From NCBI GenBank assembly GCA_963576725.1, contig OY755252.1, positions 28,081,895-28,145,894 of the forward strand: DNA of 64,000 nt, given 5' to 3'. Origin of the DNA: Azorinus chamasolen. Lineage: Eukaryota > Mollusca > Bivalvia > Cardiida > Solecurtidae. The translations under genes and the position numbers were made by a program. Under the pieces are notes generated by a model. That model ran no database searches. It worked only from the letters and a program-made list of their open reading frames with translations, and was not told where the DNA came from. Each line of letters opens with the position of its first letter. Position 1 is the first letter of the stretch. Below, in pieces: positions 41,815-54,138 of the stretch.

Positions 41815-43981
41815 ATCTGGGTCTTCTCTGTTTACAAACGCGTGGAAGGAAAGGGTTAAGTGTTCTAGCACCCAGTCTCTCCTCTCTACCAGTTTGTACA
41901 GCTGAATAAGTCAGTTTGGAAACATTTTTGCAACTTTAGATTAAACAGACATGGCAGCAAATAGTGAAAACCCTTCAAACGGGCCCATTAAGGAGGTGTT
42001 TGATCTGGGTCTGCACTATTTGCATAAGTGTGTTTGTCAAAATACCTAGGGTAATTAGGGTATCACTTGTAAATCTCTGAAATACATTCAAAAGTATAGA
42101 TTTGTCACCTTTTACAATACAGTAAACCCCCTCTTAACCCGACTTCTAGTAGATAAGAATTTAGAAACTTTTTAGGCAGGTGGCTGCTTAATGCAGGGTG
42201 AAAGTCATGCCGAGGAGCTTTCTGCATTATTTTCATCCTGCATTAAGCTGCCACCTGTCTCCAAGACTGATATTTATACTGAATTTAAAGTCTGGTTTAG
42301 AAGGGTTTTACCGTACATGTATTTTTGAAATTCTATTTCTTTCAACCAGATCTTAGCAACAACGTCGCACGACCATTGATAAATTTCATCAGAAAACATT
42401 GTAATGTCGCAATGGAATCGAATTTCTGCATTTGAATTTTGATCTACCCTAGAAATAGTACCATTGATGTTCGATATTTCATAGTAGTTCACAAAATGTT
42501 GATAGTGTATCGAAATATTTACCGTGGCTGTAATAATCAAATAATTCTTTTCGGTTATGTGTCCATTACATGTACCTCCAACAATTCTATACTGTTCTGC
42601 AAAAATCTAACAATTATGTTACTTTGGTCTACCTAACTATTACAACGGTGAAATGGGCTGTTCCAAAATTCAAACAGGTCAAGCTAAAATGAGCTTATGG
42701 TTATAGGGACTTTTCCAAACAATAGTGTAACACGACAAACCGTGCAGATCCTGATTAGAGGGCTTCTCTACGAGCCTTCTTACCTGGGTCTCCTCTGTTT
42801 GCAAAGGGCATAAGTGACTAGGCAAAAAGGGCATTTAACTCAGAATCCGACAACAATGTATCGGACTTTTGTAAATACCACAGGAAGGGTATGGGACTTT
42901 CAGAAGCCGACGACCTTATGTCGAACTACTGTTGTAAAAAGACACCATGCTGTTTGAACAAAGACGTTTGGATTGACAGTAGGTCATTGGTAAAATCTAT
43001 TCATTTTATACTTGGAGATTTCATGAAAAATGGGTCTGTATAATTTGCATATTAAGTATGTACGTTCACTAGTCGTTGTTGCTTTTCACACCTTTGTAGC
43101 GTTTAAATAGAACCATGTAACACTTATATATTGGGACCCAAGCGGTGGCCGAGGGGAAAGAGCTGCGTCTATGAATCTCTAGGTCCTTGGTTCGAATCCC
43201 GTCAAAACCAAATGCAAATAGAAAAAAGATTCTAATATATTTTTTATTCTTTATCTTTTTTGATATTCTTTTCTCTAAATACATTTTAAAGCAAACAAAC
43301 TAGAAAACATAAGCATGCCTCTTGAACCTTGTTATGGACTTTTTAAAGCATTATGCTATATTAACATACAGTCCTGGTGTGAATAGTATGCATTTCGATG
43401 AAACGTAAAGGCAGGATCCAGACTTTGTGCTAGGACAACTATGAATTCGAAAGTACCATGTTCAATTTAGAATTGTCTAATTAATTTGTGTATTGCATAT
43501 ATAACTATTTATATTCAACTAGTCTATGCTTTGCATAGTTTTATTTTAAAATTGTCAAACATCTAGGATCCTGATCACAGACCGACACACACAATGTACA
43601 ACTGGCAATTAGGTCACGATAACCTGCATAATATTTGAAAACTTAGTTTGTTTCAAAAGGAATTACTGCACAGTTCAAACTGACTATAAAAATTCCCTGA
43701 GAATTTGAACAATAATTACATCAACAAAAACAATAGTTTAAAAAAGTACATGTATATAGACACAGAGCGCAAATGGAACGGATCCATGTAAGAAACTTGA
43801 TTCCTGTTCTATGTTTATTCTAAATTTCAATACCTACTGAATATTCATGAACAAAATAGTTACAGTGAAACATGAAAAGTGGAAATTAGTAGCCATTTAA
43901 GAAAGGAATGAAGAAGATCTTTCAAATTCCATTAGCCAACAGAGCAGACCCTGATCAGACGACTTCTATAGGAGTCATCAG
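41815..43981. repeat. array unit 7 (2167 bp)
   Basis: Exon-like 42312-42596, one nt shorter: TTCTTTCAACCAG lacks an A, which shifts the frame near the end and replaces the last 18 or so residues. tRNA-like 43133-43209. Also ATATTTACCGTGG (Asn for Asp) and ATAAATTTCATC (Ile for Phe). Confidence 0.95.
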
Positions 43982-46155
43982 ATCTGGGTCTTCTCTGTTT
44001 ACAAACGCGTGGAAGGAAAGGGTTAAGTGTTCTAGCACCCAGTCTCTCCTCTCTACCAGTTTGTACAGCTGAATAAGTCAGTTTGGAAACATTTTTGCAA
44101 CTTTAGATTAAACAGACATGGCAGCATATAGTGAAAACCCTTCAAACGGGCCCATTAAGGAGGTGTTTGATCTGGGTCTGCACTATTTGCATAAGTGTGT
44201 TTGTAAAAATACCTAGGGTAATTAGGGTATCACTTGTAAATCTCTGAAATACATTCAAAAGTATAGATTTGTCACCTTTTACAATACAGTAAACCCCCTC
44301 TTAACCCGACTTCTAGTAGATAAGAATTTAGAAACCTTTTAGGCAGGTGGCTGCTTAATGCAGGGTGAAAGTCATGCCGAGGAGCTTTCTGCATTATTTT
44401 CATCCTGCATTAAGCTGCCACCTGTCTCCAAGACTGATATTTATACTGAATTTAAAGTCTGGTTTAGAAGGGTTTTACCGTACATGTATTTTTGAAATTC
44501 TATTTCTTTCAAACCAGATCTTAGCAACAACGTCGCACGACCATTGATAAAATTCATCAGGAAACATTGTAATGTCGCAATGGAATCGAATTTCTGCATT
44601 TGAATTTTGATCTACCCTAGAAATAGTACCATTGATGTTCGATATTTCATAGTAGTTCACAAAATGTTGATAGTGTATCGAAATATCAACCGTGGCTGTA
44701 ATAATCAAATAATTCTTTTCGGTTATGTGTCCATTACATGTACCTCCAACAATTCTATACTGTTCTGCAAAATATAACAATTATGTTACTTTGGTCTACC
44801 TAACTATTACAACGGTGAAATGGGCTGTTCCAAAATTCAAACAGGTCAAGCTAAAATGAGCTTATGGTTATAGGGACTTTTCCAAACAATAGTGTAACAC
44901 GACAAACCGTGCAGATCCTGATTAGAGGGCTTCTCTACGAGCCTTCTTACCTGGGTCTCCTCTGTTTGCAAAGGGCATAAGTGACTAGGCAAAAAGGGCA
45001 TTTAACTCAGAATCCGACAACAATGTATCGGACTTTTGTAAATACCACAGGAAGGGTATGGGACTTTCAGAAGCCGACGACCTTATGTCGAACTACTGTT
45101 GTAAAAAGACACCATGCTGTTTGAACAAAGACGTTTGGATTGACAGTAGGTCATTGGTAAAATCTATTCATTTTATACTTGGAGATTTCATGAAAAATGG
45201 GTCTGTATAATTTGCATATTAAGTATGTACGTTCACTAGTCGTTGTTGCTTTTCACACCTTTGTAGCGTTTAAATAGAACCATGTAACACTTATATATTG
45301 GGACCCAAGCGGTGGCCGAGGGGAAAGAGCTGCGTCTATGAATCTCTAGGTCCTTGGTTCGAATCCCGTCAAAACCAAATGCAAATAGAAAAAAGATTCT
45401 AATATATTTTTTATTCTTTATCTTTTTTTGATATTCTTTTCTCTAAATACATTTTAAAGCAAACAAACTAGAAAACATAAGCATGCCTCTTGAAACTTGT
45501 TATGGACTTTTTAAAGCATTATGCTATATTAACATACAGTCCTGGTGTGAATAGTATGCATTTCGATGAAACGTAAAGGCAGGATCCAGACTTTGTGCTA
45601 GGACAACTATGAATTCGAAAGTACCATGTTCAATTTAGAATTGTCACCTGCTCATTAATTTGTGTATTGTATATATAACTATTTATATTCAACTAGTCTA
45701 TGCTTTGCATAGTTTTATTTTAAAATTGTCAAACATCTAGGATCCTGATCACAGACCGACACACACAATGTACAACTGGCAATTAGGTCACGATAACCTG
45801 CATAATATTTGAAAACTTAGTTTGTTTCAAAAGGAATTACTGCACAGTTCAAACTGACTATAAAAATTCCCTGAGAATTTGAACAATAATTACATCAACA
45901 AAAACAATAGTTTAAAAAAGTACATGTATATAGACACAGAGCGCAAATGGAACGGATCCATGTAAGAAACTTGATTCCTGTTCTATGTTTATTCTAAATT
46001 TCAATACCTACTGAATATTCATGAACAAAATAGTTACAGTGAAACATGAAAAGTGGAAATTAGTAGCAATTTAAGAAAGGAATGAAGAAGATCTTTCAAA
46101 TTCTATTAGCCAACAGAGCAGACCCTGATCAGACGACTTCTATAGGAGTCATCAG
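43982..46155. repeat. array unit 8 (2174 bp)
   Basis: Exon-like 44479-44764 with acceptor variant TATATTTTGCAG; tRNA-like 45300-45376. GCAGCATATAGTG at 44122 is private. Confidence 0.95.
44479..44764 (-). CDS. putative internal exon, one per array unit (unit 8 copy)
   Basis: On the minus strand a 286-nt segment lies between TATATTTTGCAG (acceptor-like) and ACG|GTAAAA (donor-like). The frame (split codons at both ends, 94 whole codons) stays open in ten of eleven copies. It starts Gln-Tyr-Arg-Ile-Val-Gly-Gly-Thr-Cys, contains a sequon in NINGT, has three Cys, and is rich in alternating hydrophobic residues, like a beta-rich extracellular segment. I recognise no family. Copies: 29286-29571, 31456-31741, 33624-33909, 35792-36077, 37968-38253, 40136-40421, 42312-42596 (frameshifted), 44479-44764, 46653-46938, 48828-49113, 51003-51288. 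No partner exon is seen, so it could be an orphan or pseudo-exon, or chance. Confidence 0.35.
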
Positions 46156-48330
46156 ATCTGGGTCTTCTCTGTTTACAAACGCGTGGAAGGAAAGGGTTAA
46201 GTGTTCTAGCACCCAGTCTCTCCTCTCTACCATTTTGTACAGCTGAATAAGTCAGTTTGGAAACATTTTTGCAACTTTAGATTAAACAGACATGGCAGCA
46301 AATAGTGAAAACCCTTCAAACGGGCCCATTAAGGAGGCGTTTGATCTGGGTCTGCACTATTTGCATAAGTGTGTTTGTAAAAATACCTAGGGTAATTAGG
46401 GTATCACTTGTAAATCTCTGAAATACATTCAAATGTATAGATTTGTCATCTTTTACAATACAGTAAACCCCCTCTTAACCCGACTTCTAGTAGATAAGAA
46501 TTTAGAAACTTTTTAGGCAGGTGGCTGCTTAATGCAGGGTGAAAGTCATGCCGAGGAGCTTTCTGCATTATTTTCATCCTGCATTAAGCTGCCACCTGTC
46601 TCCAAGACTGATATTTATACTGAATTTTAAGTCTGGTTTAGAAGGGTTTTACCGTACATGTATTTTTGAAATTCTATTTCTTTCAAACCAGATCTTAGCA
46701 ACAACGTCGCACGACCATTGATAAAATTCATCAGGAAACATTGTAATGTCGCAATGGAATCGATTTTCTGCATTTGAATTTTGATCTACCCTAGAAATAG
46801 TACCATTGATGTTCGATATTTCATAGTAGTTCACAAAATGTTGATAGTGTATCGAAATATCAACCGTGGCTGTAATAATCAAATAATTCGTTTCGGTTAT
46901 GTGTCCATTACATGTACCTCCAACAATTCTATACTGTTCTGCAAAATATAACAATTATGTTACTTTGGTCTACCTAACTATTACAACGGTGAAATGGGCT
47001 GTTCCAAAATTCAAACAGGTCAAGCTAAAATGAGCTTATGGTTATAGGGACTTTTCCAAACAATAGTGTAACACGACAAACCGTGCAGATCCTGATTAGA
47101 GGGCTTCTCTACGAGCCTTCTTACCTGGGTCTCCTCTGTTTGCAAAGGGCATAAGTGACTAGGCAAAAAGGGCATTTAACTCAGAATCCGACAACAATAT
47201 ATCGGACTTTTGTAAATACCACAGGAAGGGTATGGGACTTTCAGAAGCCGACGACCTTATGTCGAACTACTGTTGTAAAAAGACACCATGCTGTTTGAAC
47301 AAAGACGTTTGGATTGACAGTAGGTCATTGGTAAAATCTATTCATTTTATATTTGGAGATTTCATGAAAAATGGGTCTGTATAATTTGCATATTAAGTAT
47401 GTACGTTCACTAGTCGTTGTTGCTTTTCACACCTTTGTAGCGTTTAAATAGAACCATGTAACACTTATATATTGGGACCCAAGCGGTGGCCGAGGGGAAA
47501 GAGCTGCGTCTATGAATCTCTAGGTCCTTGGTTCGAATCCCGTCAAAACCAAATGCAAATAGAAAAAAGATTCTAATATATTTTTTATTCTTTACCTTTT
47601 TTTGATATTCTTTTCTCTAAATACATTTTAAAGCAAACAAACTAGAAAACATAAGCATGCTTCTTGAAACTTGTTATGGAATTTTTAAAGCATTATGCTA
47701 TATTAACATACAGTCCTGGTGTCAATAGTATGCATTTCGATGAAACGTAAAGGCAGGATCCAGACTTTGTGCTAGGACAACTATGAATTCGAAAGTACCA
47801 TGTTCAATTTAAAATTGTCACCTGCTCATTAATTTGTGTATTGCATATATAACTATTTATATTCAATTAGTCTATGCTTTGCATAGTTTTATTTTAAAAT
47901 TGTCAAACATCTAGGATCCTGATCACAGACCGACACACACAATGTACAACTGGCAATTAGGTCACGATAACCTGCATAATATTTGAAAACTTAGCTTGTT
48001 TCAAAAGGAATTACTGCACAGTTCAAACTGACTATAAAAAATTCCCTGAGAATTTGAACAATAATTACATCAACAAAAACAATAGTTTAAAAAAGTACAT
48101 GTATATAGACACAGAGCGCAAATGGAACGGATCCATGTAAGAAACTTGATTCCTGTTCTATGTTTATTCTAAATTTCAATACCTACTGAATATTCATGAA
48201 CAAAATAGTTACAGTGAAACATGAAAAGTGGAAATTAGTAGCCATTTAAGAAAGGAATGAAGAAGATCTTTCAAATTCCATTAGCCAACAGAGCAGACCC
48301 TGATCAGACGACTTCTATACGAGTCATCAG
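46156..48330. repeat. array unit 9 (2175 bp)
   Basis: Exon-like 46653-46938 with GATTTTCTGC (Asn for Ile) and AATTCGTTTCGG (Thr for Lys); tRNA-like 47474-47550. Retains AACAATATATCGG, like the left-edge copy at 28570. Confidence 0.95.
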
Positions 48331-50504
48331 ATCTGGGTCTTCTCTGTTTACAAACGTGTGGAAGGAAAGGGTTAAGTGTTCTAGCACCCAGTCTCTCCTC
48401 TCTACCAGTTTGTACAGCTGAATAAGTCAGTTTGGAAACATTTTTGCAACTTTAGATTAAACAGACATGGCAGCAAATAGTGAAAACCCTTCAAACGGGC
48501 CCATTAAGGAGGTGTTTGATCTGGGTCTGCACTATTTGCATAAGTGTGTTTGTCAAAATACCTAGGGTAATTAGGGTATCACTTGTAAATCTCTGAAATA
48601 CATTCAAAAGTATAGATTTGTCACCTTTTACAATACAGTAAACCCCCTCTTAACCCGACTTCTAGTAGATAAGAATTTAGAAACTTTTTAGGCAGGTGGC
48701 TGCTTAATGCAGGGTGAAAGTCATGCCGAGGAGCTTTCTGCATTATTTTCATCCTGCATTAAGCTGCCACCTGTCTCCAAGACTGATATTTATACTGAAT
48801 TTAAAGTCTGGTTTAGAAGGGTTTTACCGTACATGTATTTTTGAAATTCTATTTCTTTCAAACCAGATCTTAGCAACAACGTCGCACGACCATTGATAAA
48901 ATTCATCAGGAAACATTGTAATGTCGCAATGGAATCGAATTTCTGCATTTGAATTTTGATCTACCCTAGAAATAGTACCATTGATGTTCGATATTTCATA
49001 GTAGTTCACAAAATGTTGATAGTGTATCGAAATATCAACCGTGGCTGTAATAATCAAATAATTCTTTTCGGTTATGTGTCCATTACATGTACCTCCAACA
49101 ATTCTATACTGTTCTGCAAAATATAACAATTATGTTACTTTGGTCTACCTAACTATTACAACGGTGAAATGGGCTGTTCCAAAATTCAAACAGGTCAAGC
49201 TAAAATGAGCTTATGGTTATAGGGACTTTTCCAAACAATAGTGTAACACGACAAACCGTGCAGATCCTGATTAGAGGGCTTCTCTATGAGCCTTCTTACC
49301 TGGGTCTCCTCTGTTTGCAAAGGGCATAAGTGACTAGGCAAAAAGGGCATTTAACTCAGAATCCGACAACAATGTATCGGACTTTTGTAAATACCACAGG
49401 AAGGGTATGGGACTTTCAGAAGCCGACGACCTTATGTCGAACTACTGTTGTAAAAAGACACCATGCTGTTTGAACAAAGACGTTTGGATTGACAGTAGGT
49501 CATTGGTAAAATCTATTCATTTTATACTTGGAGATTTCATGAAAAATGGGTCTGTATAATTTGCATATTAAGTATGTACGTTCACTAGTCGTTGTTGCTT
49601 TTCACACCTTTGTAGCGTTTAAATAGAACCATGTAACACTTATATATTGGGACCCAAGCGGTGGCCGAGGGGAAAGAGCTGCGTCTATGAATCTCTAGGT
49701 CCTTGGTTCGAATCCCGTCAAAACCAAATGCAAATAGAAAAAAGATTCTAATATATTTTTTATTCTTTATCTTTTTTTGATATTCTTTTCTCTAAATACA
49801 TTTTAAAGCAAACAAACTAGAAAACATAAGCATGCTTCTTAAAACTTGTTATGGACTTTTTAAAGCATTATGCTATATTAACATACAGTCCTGGTGTCAA
49901 TAGTATGCATTTCGATGAAACGTAAAGGCAGGATCCAGACTTTGTGCTAGGACAACTATGAATTCGAAAGTACCATGTTCAATTTAAAATTGTCACCTGC
50001 TCATTAATTTGTGTATTGCATATATAACTATTTATATTCAATTAGTCTATGCTTTGCATAGTTTTATTTTAAAATTGTCAAACATCTAGGATCCTGATCA
50101 CAGACCGACACACACAATGTACAACTGGCAATTAGGTCACGATAACCTGCATAATATTTGAAAACTTAGCTTGTTTCAAAAGGAATTACTTCACAGTTCA
50201 AACTGACTATAAAAAATTCCCTGAGAATTTGAACAATAATTACATCAACAAAAACAATAGTTTAAAAAAGTACATGTATATAGACACAGAGCGCAAATGG
50301 AACGGATCCATGTAAGAAACTTGATTCCTGTTCTATGTTTATTCTAAATTTCAATACCTACTGAATATTCATGAACAAAATAGTTACAGTGAAACATGAA
50401 AAGTGGAAATTAGTAGCCATTTAAGAAAGGAATGAAGAAGATCTTTCAAATTCCATTAGCCAACAGAGCAGACCCTGATCAGACGACTTCTATAGGAGTC
50501 ATCA
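48331..50504. repeat. array unit 10 (2174 bp)
   Basis: Exon-like 48828-49113, acceptor TATATTTTGCAG as in units 8 and 9; tRNA-like 49649-49725. The MITE loop preceding this unit reads CTATACGAGTC. Confidence 0.95.
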
Positions 50505-52571
50505 GATCTGGGTCTACTCTGTTTACAAACGCGTGGAAGGAAAGGGTTAAGAGTTCTAGCACCCAGTCTCTCCTCTCTACCAGTTTGTACAGCTGAATAA
50601 GTCAGTTTGGAAACATTTTTGCAACTTTAGATTAAACAGACATGGCAGCAAATAGTGAAAACCCTTCAAACGGGCCCATTAAGGAGGTGTTTGATCTGGG
50701 TCTGCACTATTTGCATAAGTGTGTTTGTCAAAATACCTAGGGTAATTAGGGTATCACTTGTAAATCTCTGAAATACATTCAAAAGTATAGATTTGTCACC
50801 TTTTACAATACAGTAAACCCCCTCTTAACCCGACTTCTAGTAGATAAGAATTTAGAAACTTTTTAGGCAGGTGGCTGCTTAATGCAGGGAGGAAGTCATG
50901 CCGAGGAGCTTTCTGCATTATTTTCATCCTGCATTAAGCTGCCACCTGTCTCCAAGACTGATATTTATACTGAATTTAAAGTCTGGTTTAGAAGGGTTTT
51001 ACCGTACATGTATTTTTGAAATTCTATTTCTTTCAAACCAGATCTTAGCAACTACGTTGCACGACCATTGATAAAATTCATCAGGAAACATTGTAATGTC
51101 GCAATGGAATCGAATTTCTGCATTTGAATTTTGATCTACCCTAGAAATAGTACCATTGATGTTCGATATTTCATAGTAGATCACAAAATGTTGATAGTGT
51201 ATCGAAATATCAACCGTGGCTGTAATAATCAAATAATTCTTTTCGGTTATGTGTCCATTACATGTACCTCCAACAATTCTATACTGTTCTGCAAAAATCT
51301 AACAATTATGTTACTTTGGTCTACCTAACTATTACAACGGTGAAATGGGCTGTTCCAAAATTCAAACAGGTCAAGCTAAAATGAGCTTATGGTTATAGGG
51401 ACTTTTCCAAACAATAGTGTAACACGACAAACCGTGCAGATCCTGATTAGAGGGCTTCTCTACGAGCCTTCTTACCTGGGTCTCCTCTGTTTGCAAAGGG
51501 CATAAGTGACTAGGCAAAAAGGGCATTTAACTCAGAATCCGACAACAATGTATCGGACTTTTGTAAATACCACAGGAAGGGTATGGGACTTTCAGAAGCC
51601 GACGACCTTATGTCGAACTACTGTTGTAAAAAGACACCATGCTGTTTGAACAAAGACGTTTGGATTGACAGTATGTCATTGGTAAAATCTATTCATTTTA
51701 TACTTGGAGATTTCATGAAAAATGGGTCTGTATAATTTGCATATTAAGTATGTACGTTCACTAGTCGTTGTTGCTTTTCACACCTTTGTAGCGTTTAAAT
51801 AGAACCATGTAACACTTATATATTGGGACCCAAGCGGTGGCCGAGGGGAAAGAGCTGCGTCTATGAATCTCTAGGTCCTTGGTTCGAATCCCGTCAAAAC
51901 CAAATGCAAATAGAAAAAAGATTCTAATATATTTTTTATTCTTTATCTTTTTTGATATTCTTTTCTCTAAATACATTTTAAAGCAAAACTAGAAAACATA
52001 AGCATGCCTCTTGAACCTTGTTATGGACTTTTTAAAGCATTATGCTATATTAACATACAGTCCTGGTGTGAATAGTATGCATTTCGATGAAACGTAGAGG
52101 CAGGATCCAGACTTTGTGCTAGTACAACTATGAATTCGAAAGTACCATGTTCAATTCAAAATTGTCACCTGCTCATTATTTTGTGTATTGCAAATATAAT
52201 TATTTATATTCAATTAGTCTATGATTTGCATAATTGTATTTTAAAATTGTCAAACATCTAGGATCCTGATCACAGACCGACACACACAATGTACAACTGG
52301 CAATTAGGTCACGATAACCTGCATAATATTTGAAAACTTAGTTTGTTTCAAAAGGAATTACTGCACAGTTCTATTTTTATTCCAGTTTCAATACCTACTG
52401 AATATTCATGAACAAAATAATGGCTACTTATTTCCACTTTTCATGTTTCATTATATGAAACATGAAAAGTGGAAACGAGTAGCCATTTAAGAAAGGAAAG
52501 AAAAAGATCTTTCAAATTCCATTAGCCAACAGAACATATCCTGACCAGACGACTCCTATAGGAGTCATCAG
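50505..52571. repeat. array unit 11 (2067 bp), diverged right end
   Basis: Exon-like 51003-51288 with changes giving Asn for Asp (SCNVV) and Ile for Asn (HFVIYY); tRNA-like 51825-51901. From about 52090 divergence rises. After GCACAGTTC (52369) roughly 130 nt of the usual spacer are missing and an inverted duplication follows. Confidence 0.95.
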
Positions 52572-52620
52572 ATCTGGGCATACTCTGTTTACATTTATAT
52601 GAAGGAAAGGTTTAGTGTTC
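52371..52620 (+). mobile_element. diverged A element at right array edge
   Basis: ATTTTTATTCCAGTTTCAAT, arm TACTGAATATTCATGAACAA, core GACGACTCCTATAGGAGTCA at about 52530-52600, end ATGAAGGAAAGG. It has a more complete inverted core than the internal copies and contains an inverted duplication of its own left arm. Confidence 0.75.
52420..52486. repeat. inverted duplication, 32-nt arms
   Basis: Left ATGGCTACTTATTTCCACTT...GTTTCAT and right ATGAAACATGAAAAG...GAGTAGCCAT pair over 32 nt with two mismatches around a 3-nt loop. In the internal units only the right arm (GTGGAAATTAGTAGCCATTT) exists, so the left arm was created by inverted copying. Confidence 0.85.
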
Positions 52621-52686
52621 TAGCATCTCTACCAGTTCGTACAGCTGAATAAGTCAGCTTGGAAACATTTTTGCAACTTTAGATTA
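52572..52686. repeat. partial unit 12
   Basis: ATCTGGGCATACTCTG through TAGCATCTCTACCAG to TTTTTGCAACTTTAGATTA matches the first about 110 nt of a unit, then stops. Confidence 0.85.
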
Positions 52687-52694
52687 CAGCTTGC

Positions 52695-52906
52695 TTAATC
52701 CTTACAATGCTGAGTGATGTTTCGTTTGCAACAATTGATGTCTGCGTCAATTCTTCAATAAACTTTCTTTCATTTTATGCAAAAACATGATCAAGATGAC
52801 AAACAGTTTGGATCCTGATGAGACGCAGTATTATGTGGCCTCTCATCTGGATCCAAACTGTTTGCATAGGTTATCACAGTTTCGCCGCTAGCGTGCAAAG
52901 AGTTAA
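52695..52906. mobile_element. MITE family D, second TIR type
   Basis: TTAATCCTTACAATGCTGAG to CGCTAGCGTGCAAAGAGTTAA. Core AGTTTGGATCCTGATGAGAC at about 52801-52867. The right end matches the copy at 62.6 kb. Confidence 0.8.
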
Positions 52907-53018
52907 GCGTATTACCTCTAGAGATTTTAGCATGATGTAACAGTTGCCCTGCACTACTGACCACCAGTGCGCTGTAACCTTTACACTGTAAAGAACGTAC
53001 AGAACAGAAGAAGTCTAT

Positions 53019-53130
53019 TTAACCCTTAACTTCCCCATATAAACTTGTTTTCATGCATCTGCAAATAGATTCGACCCAGATCAGACAGCTCGCTCCCGTA
53101 GATTCAGGGTCTGCTCTGTTGCTAATGGAT
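53019..53130 (-). mobile_element. MITE family A, partial
   Basis: TTAACCCTTAACTTCCCC, core GACCCAGATCAGACAGCTCG with shortened partner ATTCAGGGTCTGCTC; the right half is missing. Confidence 0.6.
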
Positions 53131-53759
53131 CCACCTTCCATATTTCATTATAAATATTTTGTAAGATTCCGGAACCGGATTGTAAGCCAAGCACTGCACA
53201 TGCGCGTATTCTCTTAGGGGGATTCCCGCTAGGTAGCGCTCGTGCAATAGGGTTTTCCGCCATAGTTTGAGTCGCAATCCATTTTATAAGGATTTCGGCA
53301 AAAGCCGAAACCCTAAAAAGCGTTCACTAGAATCAAAACTGTTTCCCATTCGACCGATAAGTAGTGTTGCAATCAACTCATCAAACCAATCAGGTTTGTT
53401 GTTTTAAAAACAACAACAGAAAAGAAATGGGAATAGACAGGCGATACTCTGAGCAGAAGACACGATTCATATTAAAATAACACATGTTGCATGGGGGCAC
53501 TAATAGACATCTGAAGATTAGGAGAAAATATCATTAGGAGCTCCTCTGAGTTTATCGATTTACGATCCCCCTCTAACATGGGTCTCCCAAAGGATGAATA
53601 ATAATGGATATTTATAAATTATGCACAGAGAAATATTAATTGCATTTGACATTTATTTTGCCTATAAGACATCGTTGGGATCCTTACCAAGCTGTGAAAA
53701 AATAACGTTTGCTCCAATGTGGTTCTCGTACAATGTATAGACTACTTCCTATTCGATCA
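53131..53759. other. no gene supported
   Basis: A 60-codon minus frame ending at 53263 lacks any support. GGATTTCGGCAAAAGCCGAA near 53290 is a short inverted repeat. Otherwise featureless. Confidence 0.4.
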
Positions 53760-53769
53760 AGCTTATGAA

Positions 53770-53892
53770 CAAACATTGACGGAGTGTCAAACAGCTTGGA
53801 TCCTGATGAGACGCCGAGTTACTCGGCGTCTCATCTGGATCCAAGTTGTTTGCAAGTGCGCGTCAATTCACTAACAGCTGGATGAGGGTTAA
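53770..53892. mobile_element. MITE family D
   Basis: Core CAGCTTGGATCCTGATGAGA around CGAGTTACTCGG at 53787-53853; right end CAGCTGGATGAGGGTTAA. Its TTAA (53889-53892) is also the start of the next A element. Confidence 0.8.
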
Positions 53893-54138
53893 CCCTTTCC
53901 TTTATGTAAGCGCATTTTTACGCGTCTGCAAACAGAGTAGACCCAGATCAGACGGCTCCTACAGGAGCCGTCTGATCAGGGTCTGCTCTGTTTGTTTATG
54001 GTATAATATAGATCTGATTCTACAGCTTCTGCCTGAGCAAAAATATCCTGTATTCATATGCCGTTATAAAAAAAATAGTCTAATTAATATTCATGACGTC
54101 ATTATTTCTTACATAAATATATAACAAGGAAAGGGTAA
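53889..54138 (-). mobile_element. MITE family A, near intact
   Basis: TTAACCCTTTCCTTTATGTA to AACAAGGAAAGGGTAAA. Core GGCTCCTACAGGAGCC at about 53928-53998; inverted arm TTAATATTCATGACGTCATT. Confidence 0.85.

Larger units (their letters stand above)
28789..52686. repeat. 2.17-kb tandem array, 11 units plus a partial twelfth
   Basis: Landmark ATCTGGGTCT begins units at 28789, 30964, 33127, 35295, 37471, 39639, 41815, 43982, 46156, 48331, 50505 and 52572. Steps are 2175, 2163, 2168, 2176, 2168, 2176, 2167, 2174, 2175, 2174 and 2067. By eye the copies differ at only a handful of positions per unit. Order inside a unit: right half of an A MITE; a 270-bp spacer with a decayed GCAAATAGTG/CACTATTTGC palindrome; an F MITE; an exon-like open segment (minus strand); an M palindrome; a twofold hairpin motif; a tRNA-like segment; AT-rich spacer; left half of the A MITE. 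None of the common tandem genes (5S rRNA, U1, U2, U5, U6, histones) is present. Confidence 0.97.

Noticed and set aside
28789..52571. Array as a 5S rRNA, snRNA or histone gene cluster
   Set aside because: I looked for the conserved sequences of these genes in the unit and found none.
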